Origin: Porphyrobacter sp. UBA7686
Lineage (GTDB): Bacteria > Pseudomonadota > Alphaproteobacteria > Sphingomonadales > Sphingomonadaceae
Reading direction: 5' to 3'
Assembly (NCBI GenBank): GCA_002482865.1
Contig: DLGU01000078.1
Coordinates: 24,721 to 35,967, forward strand
DNA: 11,247 nucleotides
Numbering within the stretch: position 1 is the stretch's first letter; every line of letters begins with the position of its first letter. The position numbers and the translations under genes were made by a program. Below are positions 7,039 through 11,247 of this stretch, piece by piece. The notes beneath the pieces are model-generated. The model did no database searches. It saw only the letters and a program-made list of their open reading frames with translations, and was not told the DNA's origin.

Positions 7039-7673
7039 CAACCCCTCCATGGCTTTTCGCGATACCACTTGGTGATCACGTATTTGACGCCCTGCCTGAC
7101 CTTCATCCCGTGGTGCAGCGTCGCTGGATTGATACCTCCGTCCGGCAGGCGGTTGTTCCAACAGAGCAATTTTCCTGCTTCGGGTTGAAAGGTCTTGTCG
7201 AGCAGCTTGAAGCGGGTAGCACCACCCGCGGCGACGTCATTGAGGTAGATCATGAAAGTCCAGGTGCGGTTGCCCGACAAGGCGCAGAATTTCTGGAAAT
7301 CCCGGCCGCCTGGCGCGAAGTAATCGGTGTGCGGTTTGAACTCCTGTCCTTCGGCATAACGCTGGCCTTGCAGCGGTTCGCCAAAGGCTGAGTCGATGCC
7401 CGACAGCTCGGCCAGCAGCGCCTCGATCTGCTGGACCGCCGGGAGATCGGCGGGGAGATCGCAGGTCTCGCTCGTGCGGAACACAGGATCGCCATTGTCG
7501 TCTGCGATGGTCGAAGGGCGACGACCGGCGTCGATCAGCGTGATGAGCTCTTCTGCCAGATCAGGCATGACGAATCGCTTGCGCTGGAACAGCATCGCCT
7601 TGGGGGTCGGCACGCGCTGCACACCGGGTTGCGCCGCGATTGTGGCGGCGATGGAATCGGGGAGGGTGGTCAT
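7038..7673 (-). CDS. 2-oxoglutarate/Fe(II) oxygenase, prolyl 4-hydroxylase type
   Basis: Predicted cytosolic non-haem iron dioxygenase of the prolyl 4-hydroxylase alpha-subunit family, coupling 2-oxoglutarate decarboxylation to hydroxylation of a peptidyl or small substrate. The 211-residue product shows the iron-binding HxD at His115-Thr116-Asp117 (KPHTDYF), a core beta-strand RTWTFMIYLND, the second iron ligand in TLHHGMKV (His187 by alignment to the usual LHAG) and the 2-oxoglutarate-binding Lys197 in GVKYVITKWYRE. All key residues are present. The ATG at 7673 gives a normal domain start, but its ribosome-binding site is weak (GGGCGG), so the start is less certain than the family. Bacterial relatives act on proteins such as EF-Tu, but the substrate here cannot be inferred. 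It is the first gene of a minus-strand pair. Confidence 0.85.
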   Translation of the reverse strand: MTTLPDSIAATIAAQPGVQRVPTPKAMLFQRKRFVMPDLAEELITLIDAGRRPSTIADDNGDPVFRTSETCDLPADLPAVQQIEALLAELSGIDSAFGEPLQGQRYAEGQEFKPHTDYFAPGGRDFQKFCALSGNRTWTFMIYLNDVAAGGATRFKLLDKTFQPEAGKLLCWNNRLPDGGINPATLHHGMKVRQGVKYVITKWYREKPWRG

Positions 7674-7701
7674 GGCCGCCCAAAGATAGATGCGGCTTGA
7701 G

Positions 7702-7748
7702 GCTTGGCAATGATTCACCGGGGCGCGTAACAATCTTGCGTGCCAAGC
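7702..7748. repeat. 8-bp inverted repeat GCTTGGCA / TGCCAAGC
   Basis: Perfect arms at 7702-7709 and 7741-7748 with 31 bases between, about 30-75 bases upstream of the oxygenase start. The right arm sits inside a second dyad, TTGCGT-N8-ACGCAA (7736-7755), so it could be an operator. The string GGCTTGGCA recurs at 7861-7869 inside the tRNA promoter, and GCTTGGCA also occurs by chance in bamA, so the repeat may not be specific. Confidence 0.35.
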
Positions 7749-7792
7749 GACGCAAAGCAGTTTTCGCTTCCCTTGAAGAGGCCTTTGTGCAA

Positions 7793-7804
7793 GAGGCGCG
7801 CCTC
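7793..7804. repeat. Perfect 12-bp palindrome GAGGCGCGCCTC
   Basis: Self-complementary 12-mer about 110 bases before the tRNA and 120 bases before the oxygenase start on the other strand. It could be a dimeric regulator site or half of a hairpin. Being GC-rich, such palindromes arise by chance more readily here than in average DNA. Confidence 0.3.
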
Positions 7805-7863
7805 CCTCGCCAGCGCACTTGACGTGCGTCTGCCTTGCGTACACCGCGCCACTTCGCGCGGGC

Positions 7864-7891
7864 TTGGCAGCGACCGAAATGGTGGTATGCG
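7864..7891 (+). promoter_or_regulatory. Probable sigma-70 type promoter of tRNA-His
   Basis: TTGGCA (7864-7869; five of six to TTGACA), a 16-base spacer and TATGCG (7886-7891) place transcription start near 7898, a few bases before the mature tRNA. The G-rich discriminator after the -10 (GGGCAGGGG) is typical of stringently controlled stable-RNA promoters. The -10 match is only fair. Confidence 0.45.
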
Positions 7892-7904
7892 GGCAGGGGC
7901 GTGT

Positions 7905-7982
7905 GGCGATCATAGCTCAGTTGGTTAGAGCGCCGGTTTGTGGTACCGGAGGTCGCGGGTTCGAACCCCGTTGATCGCCCCA
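7905..7982 (+). tRNA. tRNA-His (anticodon GTG), CCA encoded
   Basis: Full cloverleaf: G-1 at 7905 paired with C73 at 7979, the hallmark of tRNA-His; acceptor GCGATCA (7906-7912) with TGATCGC (7972-7978); D arm GCTC/GAGC; anticodon stem CCGGT/ACCGG with loop TTGTGGT and anticodon GTG at 7940-7942; variable AGGTC; T arm GCGGG-TTCGAAC-CCCGT (one G-U); CCA at 7980-7982 is encoded. It stands alone and no clear terminator follows, so it may be cotranscribed with the downstream dehydrogenase. No duplicated 3' end suggesting an integrated element is seen within the window. Confidence 0.98.
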
Positions 7983-8030
7983 TCTCCCCCCATGCAGCAG
8001 GTTAGCACCGCGCCCGATAGGGGAGACGAC

Positions 8031-9098
8031 ATGACCGCATTCTGGGCCGAGCCCGATTTCGACGCACATGAACTTGTGCAGCTGGTCCATGACCGGGCGA
8101 GCGGGCTGACGGCGATCATTGCAGTCCATTCGACCCACCTTGGCCCGTCTGCTGGCGGCACCCGTTTCTGGCATTACAACGACCCCGCCGGGGCGATGCG
8201 CGATGCGCTGCGCCTGTCGCGCGGGATGAGCTACAAGAACGCGATGGCCGGCCTGCCGATGGGCGGCGGCAAGGCCGTGATCCTTGCGGATGAGCAGCGG
8301 ATCAAGACCCCTGAGATGCTTGCCGCTTTTGGTGACGCTGTCGAAGGTCTCGGCGGGCGCTATGTCACGGCCGAGGACGTTGGCATCTCTGAGGCGGACA
8401 TGGTTGCCGTCTCGCAGCGCACCGCGCACGTATCGGGCCTGCCGGTGAAGGGTGAGGGCAGCGCGGGCGGCGATCCCGGCCCGTTCACGGCCTATGGCAT
8501 CTATCTCGGCATCAAGGCGGCGGTACGGCAGAAGCTGGGCAAAGATAGCCTCGCTGGTGTCCATGTCGCTGTGCAGGGTACCGGCTCGGTCGGCGGCGGG
8601 GTTGCCCGGCTACTGGCGCGCGATGGCGCAAAGCTGACGTTGGCCGATATCAACGCGGACCGCGCAGCGGCACTGGCGTCGGCGTTGGGCGGCGTGGCGG
8701 TTGCATCTGACACGATCATGGCGACGCCATGCGACGTGTTCAGCCCCAATGCGCTGGGCGCAATCCTTGATGATGCAGGCATCGCCGCGCTCGACTGTCC
8801 GATTGTGGCAGGCGGGGCCAATAATCAGCTCGCCCGTCCCGAGCACGGCGCGCTGCTGGCCGCGCGCGGCATCCTCTACGCGCCCGACTATGTCATCAAT
8901 GCTGGCGGGATCATCTCGGTCGCGACCGAATATCTCGCCCGCCGCGACAGCCGCACCGGCAATGTTGCCGAGGTCAATGCGCTGGTCGAGCAGATCCCTG
9001 GCCGACTCGAAACGATCTGGCTGGAAAGCGAAAGCACCGGCGTTTCGTCCGATGTGGTGGCCGACCGGATGGCGCAAAAGCTCATCGGCCGCGGCTGA
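8031..9098 (+). CDS. Leu/Val/Phe/Glu-type NAD-dependent amino acid dehydrogenase
   Basis: Predicted cytosolic enzyme of the Glu/Leu/Phe/Val dehydrogenase superfamily, reversibly deaminating an amino acid to its 2-oxo acid and ammonia with NAD+. The 355-residue length and lack of a glutamate-dehydrogenase-type N-terminal extension point to the leucine dehydrogenase branch. Visible motifs: HLGPSAGGTRFW (36-47), substrate-binding Lys69 and catalytic Lys81 in YKNAMAGLPMGGGKAV, EDVG at 115-118, the Rossmann GTGSVG at 183-188, then GGANNQL (261-267) and YVINAGGIISVATEY. The ATG at 8031 has GGGGAG at 8020-8025. An in-frame ATG at 7992 would add 13 residues but lacks a ribosome-binding site. The gene starts 48 bases after the tRNA. 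Substrate choice among Leu, Val, Phe or Trp cannot be fixed from sequence alone; branched-chain amino acid breakdown is the likeliest role. Confidence 0.9.
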   Translation: MTAFWAEPDFDAHELVQLVHDRASGLTAIIAVHSTHLGPSAGGTRFWHYNDPAGAMRDALRLSRGMSYKNAMAGLPMGGGKAVILADEQRIKTPEMLAAFGDAVEGLGGRYVTAEDVGISEADMVAVSQRTAHVSGLPVKGEGSAGGDPGPFTAYGIYLGIKAAVRQKLGKDSLAGVHVAVQGTGSVGGGVARLLARDGAKLTLADINADRAAALASALGGVAVASDTIMATPCDVFSPNALGAILDDAGIAALDCPIVAGGANNQLARPEHGALLAARGILYAPDYVINAGGIISVATEYLARRDSRTGNVAEVNALVEQIPGRLETIWLESESTGVSSDVVADRMAQKLIGRG

Positions 9099-9147
9099 TG
9101 AGGCGGGGCGCGGTGGGAACTATTCCGCGCGCGCGTGATTTGCTCTC

Positions 9148-9179
9148 TTGTCCGGTTCGGGTGTAAGGCTACAAGCCCG
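9148..9179 (+). promoter_or_regulatory. Candidate ccm promoter overlapping a small hairpin
   Basis: In the 98-base gap before ccmC, TTGTCC (9148-9153), a 16-base spacer and TACAAG (9170-9175) each match the sigma-70 consensus at four of six positions and would start transcription near 9182. The same bases can pair as CGGG-TGTA, loop AGGC, TACA, bulge AG, CCCG (9158-9179). The promoter and hairpin readings are alternatives and neither is strong. Confidence 0.35.
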
Positions 9180-9196
9180 GCCAGACGCAAACGATC

Positions 9197-9955
9197 ATGC
9201 ACATCTACGCCAACCCCACCCGTTTTCTGTCACTTGCAAAGTGGCTCATGCCGCTCCTGTTCTGGAGCGGCTTGGTGCTGTCTGTTGGCGCGGTGGGCTG
9301 GGGCCTGTTCATGGTCCCGCCCGACCGCCTGATGGGTGATACGGTGCGCATCCTGTTCATCCACGTGCCCGCTGCATGGCTCGGCATGGGCGGATGGGCG
9401 GGGATCGCGATTTCCAGCGCCATGCTGCTGATCTGGAAGCACCCGCTCGCCGCCCTGTCCGCCCGCGCGATTGCGGTGCCGGGGATGGTGTTCTGCGCGA
9501 TCTGCCTTGCCACCGGATCGATCTGGGGCCGCCCGACTTGGGGCACCTGGTGGGAGTGGGATGGTCGGCTGACGTCGATGCTGGTGCTGCTGTTCCTCTA
9601 CGCCGGTTACATCGCGCTGACCGAAGCGGCCGAGAAAGAAGGCACCTCGACCAAGATCGCCGCGATTTTCGGCCTTGTCGGCGCGGTCAATGTGCCGATC
9701 ATCAACCGCAGCGTGGTGTGGTGGAACTCGCTCCACCAGCCCCCCAGCATCACCGCGGGCAAGAGCGCGATTGAGGCGACCTTCCTGGTGCCGCTGCTGG
9801 TCGCAGTGGTGGGCTTTTCGCTCTTGTTCGGGGCGATTGTGTTGATGCGGATGCGCGCGCTGATAGCGGAGCAACAGGTCGAAGCGCGCCTGCGCCGCCG
9901 TGCGCTCGACGATGACGCGCCTCCTGCGGTGACGCCCGCGATGGAGCAGGCGTGA
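9197..9955 (+). CDS. ccmC: Haem exporter/handling protein CcmC
   Basis: Inner-membrane protein of the system I cytochrome c maturation pathway. It presents haem on the periplasmic side and loads it onto CcmE. The 252-residue product has six predicted membrane helices, the tryptophan-rich WWD-type motif at 110-122 (WGRPTWGTWWEWD), and the two flanking haem-ligand histidines, His56 in FIHVPAAW and His180 in NSLHQPPS. The C-terminus adds a basic, then acidic/Pro tail of ~30 residues. The ATG at 9197 has no clear Shine-Dalgarno within reach, so the transcript may be nearly leaderless or the gene weakly translated. It is the first ccm gene here; ccmA and ccmB are not seen upstream in the window. 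It overlaps ccmD by one base. Confidence 0.96.
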   Translation: MHIYANPTRFLSLAKWLMPLLFWSGLVLSVGAVGWGLFMVPPDRLMGDTVRILFIHVPAAWLGMGGWAGIAISSAMLLIWKHPLAALSARAIAVPGMVFCAICLATGSIWGRPTWGTWWEWDGRLTSMLVLLFLYAGYIALTEAAEKEGTSTKIAAIFGLVGAVNVPIINRSVVWWNSLHQPPSITAGKSAIEATFLVPLLVAVVGFSLLFGAIVLMRMRALIAEQQVEARLRRRALDDDAPPAVTPAMEQA

Positions 9956-10095
9956 TGCGCGAAGAATTAAACCAGTGGGATTTCGTGTGGCTCGCCTATG
10001 GCGTAGGCGCGATTGCGCTGGCTCTGCTGATCGTCTGGGCATGGCGCTCAATGGCCCGCGCTGAAGCGCGGCGCGATGCGTCGCGGCGGCGCTGA
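9955..10095 (+). CDS. ccmD: Small membrane protein CcmD of cytochrome c maturation
   Basis: A 46-residue protein with an N-terminal MREELNQWDF stretch, one hydrophobic helix (about 11-30, VWLAYG to VWAW) and a strongly basic C-terminus (RSMARAEARRDASRRR). This is the standard CcmD build: it stabilises the CcmABCD complex and is needed to release haem-loaded CcmE from CcmC. The start shares the last base of the ccmC stop (TGATG), with GGAG at 9943-9946 eight bases upstream, implying translational coupling. It lies exactly between ccmC and ccmE as in other ccm operons. Sequence conservation in this family is low, so the call leans on size, topology and position. Confidence 0.9.
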   Translation: MREELNQWDFVWLAYGVGAIALALLIVWAWRSMARAEARRDASRRR

Positions 10096-10108
10096 ACGGG
10101 ACAATGCA

Positions 10109-10570
10109 ATGAAAGCCAAGCACCAACGTCTGATCCTCGTGATCATTGCCCTCGTGGCGATTGTCGGCGCGGGGCTGCTTGCGGCGTGGAGCCTGCGCAA
10201 TCAGGCCAACTATTTCTACCTGCCTGAGCAGATGGCCTCGGCCCCGCCAGAAATCGGCCAGGCCGTGCGCCTCGGCGGGATGGTCAAGGCTGGCTCGATC
10301 ACAACCGAAGCCGATGGTGTTACGGTGAACTTCCTGGTCACCGGCAACACGACCGACGCGATCCCGGTGCGCTACAGCGGCATTTTGCCCGATCTCTTCG
10401 TCGAGAATTCGGGCGTGGTGGCAGAAGGCAGCCTGGGCCCGGACGGGGTGTTCATGGCCACCAATCTGCTCGCCAAGCATGATGAGAATTACGTGCCCAA
10501 GGAACTCGAAGGCATGGGTACGGATCAGGCCGCGAAGATGGCAGCCGAAACCACCGTCGGGCTGAAGTAG
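10109..10570 (+). CDS. ccmE: Periplasmic haem chaperone CcmE
   Basis: Binds haem covalently through a histidine and carries it from CcmC to the CcmF/CcmH ligase. The 153-residue product has one N-terminal signal-anchor helix (about 8-28), an OB-fold domain with VNFLVTGNTTDAIPVRYSGILPDLF (73-97) and the haem motif LAKHDENYVPKE, in which His124 is the covalent ligand and Tyr128 the axial ligand (E. coli His130/Tyr134). It therefore belongs to the standard histidine type, not the cysteine variant. ATG 10109 is chosen for GGGA at 10098-10101 and a good anchor start; an in-frame ATG at 10076 would overlap the end of ccmD. It begins 13 bases after ccmD. Confidence 0.97.
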   Translation: MKAKHQRLILVIIALVAIVGAGLLAAWSLRNQANYFYLPEQMASAPPEIGQAVRLGGMVKAGSITTEADGVTVNFLVTGNTTDAIPVRYSGILPDLFVENSGVVAEGSLGPDGVFMATNLLAKHDENYVPKELEGMGTDQAAKMAAETTVGLK

Positions 10571-10597
10571 CATCGTGGCACAGATGAGGGCCAAGCA

Positions 10598-11247
10598 ATG
10601 ATCCCCGAAATCGGACTGGCCGCCCTGTGGCTCGCCGCCGCGCTGGCAGTGTTGCAGATGGTCTCGGGAGCCTTTGCGCTGAAAGCTGCGGATGGCGCGG
10701 TCAATCCGCTGGCGATCTATGCCCGCCCCGCGGCGGTGGTGCAGGCGTTCCTTGCGGTGCTGGCCTTCCTGATGCTGCTGTGGTCCTTCGCGATCACCGA
10801 CCTGTCGATCAAGCTGGTCGCGAGCAATTCGCACTCGATGAAGCCGCTGCTTTACAAGCTGACCGGAACCTGGGGGAACCACGAAGGCTCGATGCTGCTG
10901 TGGGTCGGCGTGCTTGCGCTGTCGGGCGGGTTGCTGGCCGGGTTCGAGAAGCGGTTGCCGGAACGCACCATGGGCGCGACGCTGGCGGTGCAGGGGTTTG
11001 TGGCGCTGGGCTTCTATGCCTTCCTGCTGTTGTCCTCCAACCCGTTCGAGCGGTTGCCGGTGCCGGCGGCCGAGGGGACGGGCCTCAACCCGCTGCTGCA
11101 AGACATCGGCCTCGCCATCCACCCACCGACGCTTTACGCGGGCTATGTCGGCCTGTCGGTCGCGTTTAGCCTCGCCATGGGTGCGCTGCTGACCAAACAG
11201 GTGAACCCCTCCTTCGCCCGCGTGCTGCGCCCTTGGGTGCTGGGCGC
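10598..11247 (+). CDS. ccmF: Haem lyase CcmF, 3'-truncated by the window
   Basis: Large inner-membrane protein that takes haem from CcmE and, with CcmH, attaches it to CxxCH sites of apocytochromes c. The first 216 of about 650 residues are visible: an N-terminal helix (MIPEIGLAALWLAAALAV), a second helix near 45-66, the conserved TWGNHEGSMLLW at 91-102, a helix at about 126-146 and the HPPTLYAGYVG segment with a haem-ligand-type His175. ATG 10598 has GAGGG at 10586-10590 with seven-base spacing and lies 27 bases after ccmE. The frame is open to the last base, so the stop and the WWD domain lie beyond the window. Confidence 0.96.
   Translation, partial: MIPEIGLAALWLAAALAVLQMVSGAFALKAADGAVNPLAIYARPAAVVQAFLAVLAFLMLLWSFAITDLSIKLVASNSHSMKPLLYKLTGTWGNHEGSMLLWVGVLALSGGLLAGFEKRLPERTMGATLAVQGFVALGFYAFLLLSSNPFERLPVPAAEGTGLNPLLQDIGLAIHPPTLYAGYVGLSVAFSLAMGALLTKQVNPSFARVLRPWVLG

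Larger units (their letters stand above)
7674..7904. promoter_or_regulatory. Dyad-rich divergent spacer between oxygenase and tRNA-His
   Basis: No plausible gene lies in this 231-base stretch. It should hold the minus-strand promoter of the oxygenase pair and the plus-strand tRNA promoter. Visible dyads are GCTTGGCA/TGCCAAGC (7702-7709, 7741-7748), TTGCGT/ACGCAA (7736-7741, 7750-7755), a perfect 12-base palindrome (7793-7804) and CGCAC/GTGCG (7814-7818, 7824-7828). On the minus strand a very weak promoter-like pair is TTGCGT (7755-7750) with TGTTAC 17 bases on; this is not strong enough to call. Confidence 0.45.

Noticed and set aside
7039..7161. N-terminal extension of the zinc-finger protein to 146 residues
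   Set aside because: The extension lies wholly within the oxygenase gene, and the strong GGAGGGG at 7048-7042 directs initiation to 7038.
7905..7982. tRNA-His as an integration site for a mobile element
   Set aside because: No integrase gene and no repeated tRNA 3' end were seen in the window; the downstream dehydrogenase and ccm genes look like core chromosome.
7938..8030. Longer start for the amino acid dehydrogenase reaching into tRNA-His
   Set aside because: It would begin inside the tRNA anticodon loop. ATG 8031 has a good ribosome-binding site and fits the family's N-terminus.
9230..11122. Minus-strand open frame of 630 codons across the ccm genes
   Set aside because: It is antisense to ccmC-ccmF, with low-complexity Arg/His/Gln/Gly-rich translation. 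It is a GC-bias artefact, although a specialised antisense function cannot be excluded without expression data.
10627..11169. Plus-strand frame of 180 codons overlapping ccmF
   Set aside because: The CcmF frame starting at 10598 carries GNHEGS and HPPTLY motifs and a ribosome-binding site; this frame gives a low-complexity translation.

Overview
The window looks like chromosomal DNA of an alphaproteobacterium of the order Sphingomonadales, most likely an Erythrobacter/Porphyrobacter-type (Erythrobacteraceae) organism. This is inferred from the GC-rich codon use, the protein styles (BamA with a Pro/Ala-rich linker after the signal peptide, a 373-residue single-PDZ RseP, cysteine-free bL31) and the gene order. 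No mobile element, CRISPR array or phage gene was seen. Nearly all of the window is well-known core gene content, and the interest lies in small motifs and in the spaces between genes.

Layout. (1) 1-6651, plus strand, envelope biogenesis cluster: 3' part of dxr (isoprenoid precursor synthesis), rseP (site-2 protease), bamA (outer-membrane protein insertase), an OmpH/Skp-type periplasmic chaperone, fabZ (fatty acid synthesis) and rpmE (ribosomal protein bL31), closed by a good intrinsic terminator at 6690-6717. dxr/rseP and bamA/skp overlap by a few bases. A 228-base gap with potential RNA structure lies between rseP and bamA. The lpxD, lpxA and lpxB genes that accompany this cluster in LPS-producing proteobacteria are absent here, which fits sphingomonads replacing lipid A with glycosphingolipids. 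(2) 6721-7673, minus strand: a translationally coupled pair, a 2-oxoglutarate/Fe(II) prolyl-4-hydroxylase-like oxygenase followed by a small DksA/TraR-type C4 zinc-finger protein. (3) 7674-7904: a non-coding divergent spacer rich in short dyads, with a plausible tRNA promoter at its right end. (4) 7905-7982: tRNA-His(GTG) with encoded CCA. (5) 8031-9098: a leucine/valine/phenylalanine-type NAD-dependent amino acid dehydrogenase. (6) 9197 to the right edge: cytochrome c maturation genes ccmC-ccmD-ccmE-ccmF. ccmD encodes only 46 residues and ccmF is cut by the window edge.

How they work together. RseP, BamA and Skp handle envelope stress signalling and outer-membrane protein assembly, while Dxr and FabZ supply isoprenoid and fatty-acid precursors. 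The ccm genes deliver and attach haem to periplasmic c-type cytochromes. The most unusual sequence observations are calcium-loop-like motifs in both BamA (an extracellular-loop DxNxDG with two nearby cysteines) and the adjacent Skp-like chaperone (an EF-hand-like loop), a strong hairpin directly before the rpmE ribosome-binding site, the structured bamA leader, and the coupled oxygenase/zinc-finger pair behind a dyad-rich promoter region. No wholly new system is evident.
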